Positions 47,530 to 61,800 of a DNA stretch of 64,000 nucleotides are shown here, one piece after another. The notes below the pieces were generated by a model that ran no database searches, was not told where the DNA came from, and was given only the letters and a program-made list of their open reading frames with translations. This DNA is from Mangifera indica (lineage: Eukaryota > Streptophyta > Magnoliopsida > Sapindales > Anacardiaceae), in the NCBI RefSeq assembly GCF_011075055.1, contig NC_058141.1:16873639-16937638 (forward strand), in the 5' to 3' direction. A program made the position numbers and the translations under genes. How positions within the stretch are numbered: position 1 is the stretch's first letter; every line of letters begins with the position of its first letter.

Positions 47530-50195
47530 CTACATTGCTGAGTGATGGAACATGCGACTTCCTCTCAGCCCACACAAATAGCTACGTTGTTGAATCGATG
47601 TACGTTGGTTGGCATCAGTGAGTTTCTGAATGCCATCGCAAAACGATGGGTGAATCGGCGTGACTACCATAGCACTGGCATCACTAGTGCGCTTATCAAG
47701 CCAAGCAATGATATCACCAAAAACAACATCTACGTTTTCATCTGGTTCTCCTGATGTTAAAGCATGCCACATTCCTGGGTACAATTTTATGGTCTTGTCC
47801 TTGCTGGTGGCCCGCTCGTACAGTGCCTTGCTCACTTCTGGGTCTGTTACTGTGTCTGCTTCCCCGTGTAACACAAAGAATGGTATTGTCACCTGCAAAG
47901 CACAAAGTTGCTATTGATTCAGAGCTTCAACAGAAAATGCAACAGGGCTTATAGAGAAAGATGGCTTTATTAACCTCGTTTAAACTGTCTTCAAGGTTCA
48001 TGCTGGTTCTGAGCATTTCCAATGCTGTTTTCAGCCTGGGCTTATCTTGGTATATCAACTTATTGCTTCTTATCTAAGACATTTAGGGGGCAAGTGAGAT
48101 TGAATCTTTAATTTAAAGATAACTTGTTCACTTTATCAAATATAAATCAAAAGGTCCCCCCACCTCTTCTCGCTTAATAGGGTCCTTGAAAGCAGAGTCA
48201 ATGACATCTTTTGTGGGTACAATCTTCCATTTTGGTATAATCTCTTCCACTCTGGTTAATATATTGATAACTACAGGATGTGGCTTCACCTTCTCTGAAA
48301 TCTAACGTTTAATTGATGTTATAACGAAGTTAGCCACCGTAATTATATTTTATTAAGTTTAAGCTTAAAATTTGTACCTTGCACATTGGTGCAACAAGAA
48401 CAGCACCATTCCAGAAAGGTGGGTCTTTTTTGTGAAGTAGAAGAGCCACAGCTCCTCCCATTGACTCACCATACAAGAACCTTCCCTTGTCCCTGAACTC
48501 TTCCTGCGCTGGAGATTAAACCACATAAGAATAATAAAATACAGTGTTGTACAAGGTATTTGTTGCAGAATGCCTACCACAGACAGACTTGAAAAAGTCG
48601 TTACAGTCATTAACGATATTTTTAAATTTCTTGATGTAACAACGAGCTCCCAGGGACCGCCCATGTCCTTCATAGTCGATGCCAAACACAGCATACCCAG
48701 CACTTGCTAGCCTGGTTCCACATTCTACTCAAAATTCAAATCATGAAACCACATTAAAATTGGGCCCAAAATTTTCTTTTGTTTGATCATAAAATGAGCA
48801 CGTTTTGTTTGACAAAATCAAATCATCAAACACTCAATTCCCACAAAGGCAAGGGTAGGTAGGTGAACAGATTTAATGACAATGACATAGACGATGACCC
48901 TCCCTAATCCAATTAATATCTGATAAATATAAATTGGGGACCCAGACCCATTTTTCCCATGGTAATTAGTTGGAATGAATAATACATCACCCTTGGTTCT
49001 CTTACGTTAGTTATGCTTTGTTGAAGCAGTGGGTCTGGTTGAGCCCAACAATTGATAGTTAGCCTACCAAACCAGGTTAGCTGACCAAGACCAACATATT
49101 GAATTTCAGGTCGTAATTCAACACCTGACCCACATACCCCGTACAAGTTCTAGACATCTTTAGGAAAAGTTGCCGTCATGTATACCATATTCACGAGTAA
49201 AACTGTTATATACATGACTCTCATAATTGAATGGGATCACTTTTTGATGTTTAAACGGAAGTTATCTTTTAAATCTATAGTTGAGCCTGAATTCACAATA
49301 ACCCACCTCATCATCACTCAAACATAAGTTCGGTTGTAGTCTTATTGTATCTTTATACAAAAAGCATACCATAACACGCAAAGATTATTGTGATAGAGAT
49401 AAGGTACGAATGATTGCAGCTCACTAGTGGCCTCCTCAAGAAATCAGATGCTCAATAATTGGCTTTACCTTCGATCGTTTTGTCCAATTAGACTCAAAAT
49501 TACGTATAAGCTATGCAAATTTAAAATCATTATCACTAATGAAGACGTGAACTAACAGAAGAGAAAGAGATACCTTATCTCTGTTCCTATCTGTTAAGGA
49601 GCAAATTAACACTAACAGAGATAAACTATTGGGAGGCTTCAGGAAAGATTCCAGTTCCAAGTAGAATCAAACAGAATAACCCATTTTGGTCAGGATTTAT
49701 GAGCAACTTCTGCTTAGAAACTTTCTAATTAAGAATTATGTAGTGTAACATGCAAGGGCGCAAGCTTTGGATTTTCTTGTGCAGGAACAAGAAAGATCCA
49801 TAGAGAGTTCCATCTACTTTTGTAATTGGGTGAACACAAATAAAGATTATCACATGTGCACTTGAAAACAGTAAAAAAATTGAAAGGTCACTAAATAGTA
49901 TCTATTACCTCTCATGAAACCGCTGCATTCCATGCCATAACCTGCATATCTCATCAATGAATTAATTTATCACAACCGACCAACCAGCAAACACGGAGAG
50001 AAGGTCAGAGTGGTGGAAAGGGAGTTACCATGGCAAAGGAAAACAACAGCTTTTGCAGAAGAAAAAGGCAGCCATTTGCAAGTAAAAAGCTGAACTCCTC
50101 TTGCGTTTCTTATACATTCCTAATATTATTCAACACCAAATTCCCATCAACAAAAACAAAAATCCTTTACTTGAACAGAATAGAATCTCCAGCCA

Positions 50196-50262
<67 letters not shown>

Positions 50263-50324
50263 AGCATACTGACCTCCTGATACTCGACTACTTTGTTGTC
50301 GTTTGGATGAATTTGAACTGCCAT
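47530..50324 (-). CDS. Alpha/beta hydrolase, caffeoylshikimate esterase / monoacylglycerol lipase-like
   Basis: Eight exons in transcript order: 50324-50274, 50119-50029, 49941-49909, 48724-48578, 48508-48378, 48301-48164, 48073-47975, 47892-47530; frame closes at 350 aa. Motifs in order: LFTCKWLPF, FLCHG at the oxyanion region, IDYEGHGRS, the nucleophile elbow GESMGG (Ser), VKPHPVV and IIPKWKIVPTKDVID in the lid, the catalytic Asp within LHGEADTVTDP and the catalytic His within GMWHAL. Relatives hydrolyse monoacylglycerol or lysophospholipid, or release caffeate from caffeoylshikimate in lignin synthesis; I cannot choose between these from sequence. The first ATG used is MAVQIHPND; an in-frame ATG 42 bases upstream would add 14 residues. 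The Ser/Arg/Gln-rich C-terminal tail is not a recognised domain. Intron 1 holds a long TA microsatellite. Confidence 0.9.
50198..50260. repeat. (TA)n microsatellite in hydrolase intron 1
   Basis: About 31 TA units, ending only some 14 bases before the exon-1 donor (plus-strand coordinate 50273). Length change here could affect use of that splice site. Confidence 0.95.
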
Positions 50325-53169
50325 CTTCTTTCTTCTTGTAAAGCCGAAGAACGCAGTGCTATCCAATTACTATCTACTCGAACATTACATCTGGATCTAT
50401 ATATGTACGTATAAAATGCAAAATGAAAGGTACATCTGCGGAAAACAGTAATGCGAAGAAGGCTCGTGCAGGGTCAAAGTGAGAAATTTTTGGCTCAGCC
50501 GACCGCTTTACAACACACAAGATTACCGTAGGAAAGTTGGAGAGGTAGAAGGATAAATAAATAGAATAGTTGGACACTAACACGGTTCCACTATTGATGA
50601 GACAAGATTACCGTAGGAAAGTTGGAGAGGCACAAGGATAAATAAATAGAATAGTTGGACACTAGTACGGTTCCACTATTGATGAGGTGGCATGTGCCCA
50701 TACTGCAAATCACGGAACTTGTAGATTCTATAGATGCTGTTGCTGCATCAGGCCGTACTCTTATCTGATTGGGAGTCTCATCCCATTCCTTATCACGTCT
50801 CTCCATAAAACTTTCCACCGTGTTTTCTTTACAAACTGGAATTAAACGATCCTAAAGGTTTGTTTGTAGGAAACGTTTATTCAGCCAAAATTTATTAGTT
50901 TAAAGACAGAAAATGTAGTCAGGATGGCTAAAATTAATAATATAATGGAGATGTTCTCTGGGGAAAGTGCGCCATTTTTTTTAATGCGGACGCCCCTGTT
51001 GGTATAATGATAGTCGGTCACGATAACAGAGAACCAAAGAAGGCATCAACATCACGATGCTTCCTTCCAAACAATCTTGGCTGTGGAAGAGGTTTCCTGC
51101 GTACTTATGGTAATAGGCTGGGCGCTATGATACACGGGGCAAGCAATATGCAGAGTCCAATATACATGCGTGTGCGCACATGTTTGGAAGGGTATCCCAC
51201 AATTAGGAGCAAGTAGCTACCTTTCGACGTACCGAAAATGATCGACATGAAAATGGATTTGCAACTAAAGGTAGCTGGCGCCCTTCTAGTTGCTGGAGAC
51301 AGAATTAGCTTATCTTATAGGATATCGTAACATGTTGACATGACGACATAGGTGCATCCAAAGGAATTGACCTCTCTCAGAGCCATTAGTGGTGCTATGA
51401 GCCGAATAGTTGAATGTTCACAATAATAACATGCATAGGGGCCTGTATACAAATAGGTGTTGAAGAGTGTTACAACCTTATTTCAACAACAGAAGTCACA
51501 AAAGCATCAAGGGTGAATACTGAAAAGCATATAATGTTGAGCGGTTTCACGAAGCATTCAAGTGGAGTGTGACCTAAGACATGAGGTGTCTTTCCTCGTC
51601 ATATTAGCAATACTTCACAACTCTTTAGGAGGACGATGCTCTGTTAGAGGAAAGTGCATTACCGAGCTGATGATAGATCTTCATAGTTAACAATAAAAAA
51701 GAGGTTAGACTCTATTGCACATACTGATTAGAGGCTTAAGCCCCTTCCTTGACGAGTTCATAATATGACCAAATCAGTCAACCTCAAGCCAATTAATGGC
51801 ATATGTATAAGATTTAACCTACTTAAGGGTAAAATCAGGACGCTGTACAGGCCATTTTGCTGTGTCAAAAATCCAAACCCGCGACACTATGCACACTTCA
51901 AATATTTTCATAAAACATGGAAAATGGCCTTGAACATTCAAAGTCCAAATTAATCAATTGTTTGATCAATAATAAATCAATCTCTTCAACTTCATGTTTC
52001 CTTGGAGTGATGTGAAAACAAAGCCGACAATTTAGAATTAGCATACCCATCTATATATATTTATCAACTCAATTACCTTAAAGTAAAATGGTGTAATGAA
52101 ATTGTGATTTCACATGAGAGTGACAACATTAGCATTTCAAAGTAATGTTTCACTTTGGCTCAGCTCATATCCCTAGAACGTTATTCAATGAATTAATTGC
52201 AGCTCCGCTGCTTCAGTAGTGTCCATAAACACAGATATTGATAGGTGAAGGTTAGCCATCTGCCTTCCTAGACATGGGTGAAGATTTCAAAACTAAATTA
52301 TCAAACAATATTTTCAATCTCTTTCAAATGGTTATTATTAGAAAAAAAAATAAAAATTGGTAGATAATCTACCAAACACTGATGCCATCAAAGTGGGCGC
52401 TGCAGAGGTCAATAAATACTGTTTCCAGTGTTATAAAACTATGCAGTTGTATTAAAGGGTCAAATGTGTCAAGGTAGTACATTAGATTAGGATATGGCAT
52501 GTCAGAACTAGGAACGGTTGTTCTATTAGTCCATTGCGATAAAGTTAAATTACTTTGGCCAAATAAGTATTTCTCACCCAGACTTTGATGAAAGACGATA
52601 GGTATCTCCGGCCTCAAGTTGTCAAATCAATGAGCATAGGTAACATAAATCCAAGGAATGGCTTTGTGGTAAGAAGTATGAAATGGTATGGCTTGAAGGT
52701 AATTCAAAATAGAAGCCAGAGAAAGAAACAAATAGTCTCAAATGAAAGGGCAGCTCAATAAGGGAGGGCCATGGAGAATCGGACTGTGAATTATGTATGT
52801 AAGAAGACTAAATGCTGAAGCTCTTATCTTGACCAACATCATGGGCATATAATCTTCCACAAGAGAAAAATTCTCAGGAGCATCAAAGATTACCCATCAG
52901 TTTTATACTGACTTTAAGAAATTTACATTCAACTCTCGTATCTCATTGTGGACAGGAACAGTAATGACATAATGTAAAACTTGCATTAGCTTTACTTATC
53001 ATGTCAATTCAACTTTGAGCAGGTTAACATATCTAGTTTTCTTCCATAAATGTGAAGGCAACATCAACTATCTCATATGACAACTTCAATATAAGCAACG
53101 GCAGAAAACAAGATGCAGCTGGGTGAGAATCACCTCAATATTCCTCTGCAGACTTTCACAAGGAGATAT
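50325..53169. other. Intergenic DNA upstream of the hydrolase, no gene supported
   Basis: The left part is the hydrolase upstream region and contains the 85-bp duplication at 50517-50686. From about 50830 to 53100 the sequence is less AT-rich than the other gaps, but all frames are broken by stops and I recognise no protein, RNA gene or transposon terminus. The right end, up to 53169, should be 3' untranslated region of the OEP16-4-like gene. Confidence 0.45.
50517..50686. repeat. Direct tandem duplication, 2 x 85 bp
   Basis: Units 50517-50601 and 50602-50686 differ at only a few positions (gtagaagg against gcacaagg, taacacgg against tagtacgg). They lie about 190-360 bases upstream of the hydrolase start codon, so in or near its promoter. 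The small difference suggests a recent event. Confidence 0.93.
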
Positions 53170-55211
53170 TCAATTTGTTCTAGAGTAGTCAGCAGCTGCA
53201 CTGAAGGCAGAGACCAGGCCAGCCATTCCAATGACCTGTGTGAAGCTCCGAGTCCCAGCAGCAACTAATGCTCCTGCCACACCACCCGCAATAAAAGCAT
53301 TTATCTGTAAGGAAATGAAAACATGAAAAGGTCCAATAGTAGGTCATCAAACCATGTTCATATCTTATAATCAAAGTTATGAAAAAAACATAAGAAAGCT
53401 CAGGTTCTTTGAATCTTCATAGGCTCCTACTATAATAAAGGTATTCCTTTTTACAAGAAGCAAGTGGCCCAAAATCACTCTTGTCCTATACAATATTGTA
53501 AGGGTAGATGAGACAACAAATTATTACATATATGTACATATTTTACATACTTGAATTGTCACTTAATGAAAATGAAAAAAAAAAATCCATTAGAGCTGGT
53601 TGCAGAGAACAAAAGCTTCACTTGAAAAATGAAACGATTCCTCAAATGAAGAGATAAACAAACATCCTAGGACATCTTTAATTACAAGGTAAGAGTCTTT
53701 GAATTTACATCATATAATGATCCCTCTATGGTATTTCTGGAATGGCTTCCTACACTGTTGCTTGCGCATCAAGCACCCAAAATTTTCTAGTTATGAAGAA
53801 GCTTTCAGTTGCATGAGTTTCTTGCTATCTAGACTCATTAGCAATACAGTTTATCATCTAAACTGCACTAAAAAATCAGCCAATACAGCTTTGGGGGCAC
53901 CACTTTAAGGTCAAGTTCCCTGCTATCATGTTACTTCCATCACTGCAACTCTTTCTCTCTAAAGAATTATGGTGAATTTTGGTGTGTGAATCAAATTATG
54001 ATGCTCCAACAAGACTCTGTGCTGGGATACAATTACTACATTCATACAAATTCATACCAAAATAGTAAACAAATAGATAGAGGCAAATAACTGCAGATGC
54101 CGATAGCCTGATAATATTTGATTGACAAGCTCATATTTGTGTCAGCACAGAAAACCAATTACTGAAAACATATAATTAAAATTAAATGTACAACTTACCC
54201 AATCATTCTGCCCCCGATATCTCTGAATTCCACAGCGAGTACTAGTAAAAACACCAGCAACAAGTCCTATAAAAATATAAAAGAATTAAGTAATGTACTG
54301 AGTTGCTAAGCAAGTAAAGATAAAGTTCTTAAATCAAGAAAAAAGAAAAGGGGTATTCAAGACACCCCCTAAGACAACAGGCTTAATGAACTAGAATAAA
54401 ACAAAGAATAAACAAAAAAGAGAAGTTGTGAAAGATGGTGAGGGCAATAGAAAACATTGGCAAGCATTCCATGTGGTTTACAATGATAATTTTGAAGCCT
54501 CACACAATAGATTATACACCAGTATTATCCATTTCCTCGAGTTAAAAAGTTCAGAAAGTATAGTGGCATATAATTGACTACTGAATTGCTTGCTCATTTC
54601 TCGTAACGTATATCTTACTACTTTCACTAGGTTGTAAAGTTCGATGACAACACTATGCCTAAATATGCAGTTCAACAATTAAACATGGCAGACAAAATAA
54701 GATTAACACGACCAGCTTACCACATTGAAAGCCAATTTTACCAATTGATTTTGTCTGCAAATCAGATGAAAACGATGTATCAATATCTCGAAATATGACG
54801 AATTCAATAAAGAAGCACGATGTATTTAAATTTCAAAGGAACCAAAAAAATAAAAAACCTAATAATACCACAAAGGAAACTCGTCGAATGCCAGTCAGAC
54901 CTGCAAATTACAGCAATGGCGGGAAATTAAAATTAATTTATAGATAGATAAAAGAAGTATAGTTGATTTGATTTTAAAAGCTTTGTAAGCATTTTACTTC
55001 TTTTACGAGCTTCTTGTGGACCTATGCACAGTCCCCAAATTGCACCAGCCTGAAAAGAATTTAAAATTATTTTCAGTAGCAAGGTTGGTGCTTCTAAGGT
55101 TAAACTACAATCATGAAACAATATATTGATTTTCGTTACCGTTCCGACACGAAGTATTGAATCAACGGTAAGGGAAGAGCATGGAATGGCGTCCCTGAAA
55201 TCTTCTTCCAT
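53170..55211 (-). CDS. OEP16-4: Outer envelope pore protein OEP16-4-like (Tim17/22/23 family)
   Basis: Six exons in transcript order: 55211-55140, 55049-54998, 54900-54869, 54754-54721, 54266-54199, 53304-53170; 130 aa with closed frame. The sequence has the Gly-rich, membrane-spanning layout of the PRAT family: VGTAGAIWGLCIGP (about 22-35), GKIGFQCGLVAGVFTSTRCG (about 56-75), then FIAGGVAGALVAAGTRS (about 89-105) and VIGMAGLVSAFSAAADY (about 108-124). The order and the short N-terminus MEEDFRDAIPCSSL fit the OEP16-4 branch. PRAT members form amino-acid-selective pores in plastid outer envelopes or take part in protein import; localisation of this branch is not shown by the sequence. It is transcribed divergently from eL22. 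Confidence 0.85.
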
Positions 55212-55543
55212 ATCTCATTTCCCGTTTTACCAGGGTTTCTCGGCCCTTTTACTCGCTACAGCATACGAAGGAAGTGGATGTAATTTTGGCAATATCATAA
55301 TAGACTGGTGTTTTGGTAATTTTACCCCTATATTATAAATATCAGAAAACCCCTAACACGCGGGCCCGGCGCGGCTCAGTGAAAAAACCCCTGTGTGCCG
55401 AAATCTCACGAAAAGGAAGAGTTAAACGACATCGCATTTATACAGAACCAGAAACCCTCCTGTTTCTTCTTGCATTCTTAGCACAACCACAGCTGCCCGG
55501 CAGAGTCCTTGTTGATTCAGAGTCGCGGAGAGGAGAAGCGAAA
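55212..55543. promoter_or_regulatory. Divergent promoter between OEP16-4-like and eL22 genes
   Basis: Only 332 bases separate the two start codons, so the promoters and 5' leaders of both genes must overlap or abut. There is a GC-rich patch with a GGGCCC core near 55362 and AAACCC-type motifs near 55347 and 55449, loosely like the telo-box and site-II elements common upstream of plant ribosomal protein genes. I did not find a convincing TATA box. Confidence 0.6.
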
Positions 55544-57047
<1,504 letters not shown>

Positions 57048-58578
57048 AGATCCATACAAGTATTTTCTCACATTAACTATCTGAATTACTCATTCTGGGA
57101 CTTCCGTTTTCCTTTTTCTTTCTCTGCAATCAAACCTATGGACTTTTTTGGATTGTTTGTTGATCCTTGTTAGTTTACGTTATGTCAAAATTTTGCTTAC
57201 TGATTAAATAGTTAGTTTTATGTATCATTTAGTTCCTTTAAATCTATGACTCATTACATATGGCTTTTTAGCACAAAAGTTGTTTCTTTGTGATGGTTAA
57301 ACTTGCTGGTAAGACATACTATGCTGTATTTTTGTGCATACCACATACTAGAGGAGAAAGTGATAGCTAAAGGGTGGAGGTGATTTTAGAATCTGGATGA
57401 TAACCAATGCTCTTTTTATGTGCTTGTTTTTGCTGAAACTTTAGAGTATGCTTTGCTAGGTCACTTGACTGGTTTGTGTTGCCCCTTGGAGTACATTATG
57501 GGAAATTATGATTTGGCCATCCAAGGAACCAATGACACTTGCAATTTGAGAATATATAGAAAGTTAAAAAATGATTGAGTCGTTGCATCACATTGAAAAT
57601 AAATAGTTTAAAAAATATTATCTTATATTAAATTAAATTTAGCTATCTATAAATTGTAAAAAACAATTTGAAACTCATATTTGAATGAAACTTTCCGAAG
57701 GTTAAAGAAGTTTCTTACCTTCAACATTTATATGGTATTACAGCTTGATTTGTATAAAACCTTTAAATATTTTTTTTACCTGGTTGTCAATTCTGTTTCA
57801 ATAAGCCATTAATTGGAAGGGTTGAAAAGTCATTTTGTCTTAAATTCTCTGAAATTCTAACGTCCTAAGGTCTATATATTAAATATATAATGGTTTATAA
57901 CAGTAATTTTTCTTCATTTAAAAATTTTTTCTTCTCATTTTTCTTTGTTTTCTCTTTCCTCTTTTCTCCCTTTTCTAGAGATGCCTATAAAAAGGTTTAA
58001 GCCATAAAATCAAATCAAAATATTTGAACTTCGCAATTTTGTTTGGTTTGAGTTCAAAAATATTTTAGTTTAGATTTAAAATGTTACAAAACATGAAATC
58101 AAACCAAAATATTTGAACTTCACAATTTGGTTTGGTTTGAGTTTGAAAATAATTTAGTTTGGATTTAAAAAGTTACAAAACTTGATTTATGATTTGGATT
58201 GCAATTTCGGTGTTTCTAATTTCAACCAAATTGTAAAGTTTCTTTTTTTAAAAATACATATACATGTACATGTATTTTTTTTTTTAACAAGTAGGACATA
58301 TTTTGTACTATTGGTATAAGCTAGATTATATTAAAGATGGAAACACTCTCCAACAATCATTTTTCTTAATCTATTTACAGTAAAATTATATATACTCATA
58401 TTTGAATACATAAATAATATATAAATAATATATTATGATGTGATTTGAATACATAAACAATATATAAATAATATATTATGATGTGATTGTGTAATTTTAA
58501 ATTAATAATAAAGTTGTGTGCACATATGACACATAGCCTCTACCTTTTTCTTTTCTCCCTCTCCCCTTAATTTCATTG
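57048..58578. other. Intergenic DNA with short tandem repeats
   Basis: Holds the eL22 3' region followed by AT-rich DNA. A period-89 repeat spans about 58000-58190 (TATTTGAACTT at 58021 and 58110, each followed by CACAAT/CGCAAT and GGTTTGAG). A period-43 repeat lies at 58401-58486. No gene. Confidence 0.6.
58401..58486. repeat. Tandem duplication, 2 x 43 bp
   Basis: TTTGAATACATAAATAATAT... is followed immediately by TTTGAATACATAAACAATAT..., with one difference (T to C at unit position 15). Confidence 0.85.
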
Positions 58579-59260
58579 GGCCAAAGGACTATTTCCCACC
58601 CAAGTTTTAGTAAAAAGACAAATATATACCTGTGATAGATGAAAAACTCAAATATCCATGTAAGTTTTAATTTGTTGCTACACATCCATGAATTTTTTGT
58701 TAGGGTTAAAATACAAAATTATTATTTTACCAGTAATATTAAATAATTATAAAATTATATCTTATTCTTTTCTTTAGTTTGAAAAACTAACCATATTTAT
58801 TTTTAAGATTAAGTTTTAAAAAATTTACTTTTTCCCCTAAGATATCAAATCTAGAATCCAACAACCTCCTTTGACAAACAACAAACAACGAAGGATGATG
58901 CTTGTCATCTGGGGAGCATCATCGAAATTTGGATAACACTCGTCATACTTCCTTGGATGATGATAATGCTTTCATTTGCCATTTGCCAAATGAAATGAAG
59001 AAAAAACCTAGAGATTTTGGAAAGAGATGAGTCACTTTTCAAAGTTGAGGTTTAGAAGTAAAATGTTAATTTTTAAAATCAGAAAAAAATGAGATAAAAT
59101 TATATATTTTAATAATATTATTAAATAATAATTTTATTCTTATATTTAATAGTAATTTTAACATAAGTTTAGGAATGAATAGATGTTTGAGTTTTAAATT
59201 TATTGTAAATATCTTTTTGAAATTAAGTTAAAACCTTGGATGGAAAATAGTCCTTTGGCC
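58579..59260. mobile_element. Inverted-repeat transposon copy C
   Basis: 682 bp with well preserved ends: GGCCAAAGGACTATTTCCCA on the left and GGAAAATAGTCCTTTGGCC on the right. Flanks ATTTCATTG (58570-58578) and ATGTCATTA (59261-59269) agree at 7 of 9 positions, a decayed 9-bp target duplication. Confidence 0.82.
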
Positions 59261-61603
59261 ATGTCATTATCTTTTCCACCTCTATTCCTTCTTCCTGGCC
59301 ACCTTAACCTCCCCAGTCTCTCTACATCTAAAATTCTTCACCAGCAGTCTTTTCTTCACTTGTCTTGTTTTCATCACAACAAACACAAACACTATACCAG
59401 TTGCCAAGAAAAACAAAGAATCAGATTTAACTGGAGTTACTTGACTAGGAATTATGAGTATACACTGCAAGTCTGACGCAAAGAGTAATGATTTACTGGG
59501 GTACTTGTTTTGCCTTTGACTATGAATTGATTGAATAAAGGGGTGAAATAAAGACAACAAACGAACAAACAGTTCAAAGAACGAAAAATCATAATTCATT
59601 GGACTGTCGTATCATTAAGTGTACTTATTTTTGTCACTTCAATTATTTTTGGTGGGTTGGACAGGCTTCCTTTCGTCCGACTCTAAGCCGACCAATGAGT
59701 GTCATCGGCGGATAATTAAACACGACAAAATAATCATGTGATGGTGATCGTGACAATAACTAATAACAAGATACATGAGGGTTTAAGATTAATAGGGATA
59801 AGATATTGTTGATAGTGGCAGAAATACAGAAAAGTGTATGAAAATAAGAAGAAATAAAAAGTAAAACGCAAAAAAAAAAAAGATAATTGAATGATATAAT
59901 TATAATTAACATATAAAAATAGTTTAACACGCTTTTTATAGTTTTAATAAAAATAAAAATAAAAATAAAATAGTAATTTATATATATCTAATATTAAAAA
60001 CAATTTTGTAATTTTATTGAAAAATAAATTAATAATTTATGTTAAAACTAAACAATTTTATAGAATGGAGGAATTTTGCAAATTTAGAAGAGAAAACTTA
60101 ATATATCATTTGGATTATGTGTATAAATAATATGTATAATTTTAAATATAAATAATAATATATTATCAATAAAATTAAATTAAAGATAAAATAATATTTA
60201 ATTATATAATAAAATAATATTTTATATATAAAAAATTATACATATTATTTAAAAAATAATTTTATTATATATATTAGCAAAATACGGTATATAATAAAAG
60301 ATCTAATACAAAAAGGCGACAATTAATAAGACCACGTGTCCGTAATGTTATGGAGTGTCCGTTTCTTTCTCGATCTAATCAGCATAAAAAGCTAGGATGA
60401 TTTATCAAAGGCAAAGATAGAACGTGATGCGCAATGGTGCAAATAGCTACATCATATTATTATTTGTTTGGAAAAAAATCTGGAGTTACTTTCCGATTAA
60501 ATATAAAATATACATATTCGTCACCACACATTTATATTTTAGAAATTGAATATTTTCACCTCACGTGATTCTTGCCTAGGCGGTCGTCATCACTGAAATA
60601 TATGTAATTTTTGGCCAAAGTCTTATATTCCACCCAAAGTATCCTCTCATCTCAAATTTTTATTTTTAATTTTGAAATTTTTATTTATTCATCTATAACC
60701 AGTTAAAATTAATGAAATCATTATCCTTTAAAATTTTATTTTTTTCCCATTTTAAACCTTAAAAACTAACGATTCTTTTTTATATATCAAGTTTTAAAAA
60801 ATGATATTTTCTCTCTTAGAGTTTAGTTTTCAAACTTAAACACTTCTTCGATGATATCTCCTTTCTCTTCCTCCGGTGGTTGCTCTCTCACCATCTTCTT
60901 CTTTGGGTAGCAGCCATAAACCCACCATCTTCGTCTCCCTGATGAAGAGGAGAGATCTCGTCTTTGTCGTATCTCATATTTGTCTTATCCGACGAAGATG
61001 AGAGTCTCGTTTTCGTCTTTCTGACGAAACTGAGATTTATTTTTAATGTCAATTAGCGTCATCTAAGCTTCTAAACGAGAGAAGCTTGATCATTAAAAGA
61101 AAAAAAAGGCTTTTAGTTTTTAAAATTTGAGTTAGAGGAAAACTTTTAATTTTAAGGTTCAGAAGATGAAAAGGATATTGAATTTTACTTAATTTTTAAT
61201 ATTGTAAATAAAAAGACAATTTTACTCTTAAAACCATAAATTTTAATAACTCATAAATGAGTGTTTGAGATTTTTAAAGTTAAGAAATGAAAATTTGAGA
61301 TAAAAAAACACTTTGGATGAAAATAAGTCTTTAAGCCTATATTTTTAAAACAAATAACTCATTTAAGGCGATTTATTTATTCAAATAAGAATCAGTAATA
61401 TTAAAATAATAAATTTTTAATTTAATAATCGACCTTATAATTATTAAATTAGATTAATCAAAAATATTATCTTAACATTTTATTGAGACACTTGAATTTA
61501 AATTCTCTACCATTAAATCACCTCCTTTTACTGTTGAAGTCATTCACTAGGGACATCTTCGAAATAAATTTTTAGTGAAAGTGTAATTTTAACCCTTTTT
61601 TTT

Positions 61604-61646
<43 letters not shown>

Positions 61647-61800
61647 TTTTTACCATGAACCCAAATTTCGACCACCACGTAACTGATAATGAAACAAAAA
61701 ACCACTGGGATACCAAGTCGAAGTAAAAAGCTTTTGGCTGCCGATAAGGACATAACCCCATTCCACGCAAATTTCTACCTCAATTCCTAAAGATGAATCC
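59261..61800. other. AT-rich intergenic DNA
   Basis: No gene supported. The open frame at 59240-59476 starts inside the transposon end and matches nothing. An imperfect AT palindrome lies at about 60110-60290. A TA microsatellite lies at about 61605-61640. Transposon copy D occupies 60613-61338. Confidence 0.5.
60613..61338. mobile_element. Inverted-repeat transposon copy D (decayed)
   Basis: Left end GGCCAAAGTCTTATATTCCA, right end TGGATGAAAATAAGTCTTTA then AGCC; both are recognisable family termini. The core is rich in GACGAAGA/TCTTCGTC motifs, as in copy B. Flanks GTAATTTTT and TATATTTTT agree at 6 of 9 positions, weak support for a target duplication. Confidence 0.68.

Noticed and set aside
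50830..53100. Decayed retrotransposon in the hydrolase/OEP16 gap
   Set aside because: No long terminal repeats, primer-binding site, or reverse-transcriptase or integrase motif could be seen in any frame.
55313..55543. N-terminal extension of eL22
   Set aside because: The frame is open but has no ATG before 55544, and the 124-aa product already has the exact family length.
59240..59476. Small Pro/Leu-rich protein gene
   Set aside because: Its first codons lie in the right terminus of transposon copy C and it has no family match.
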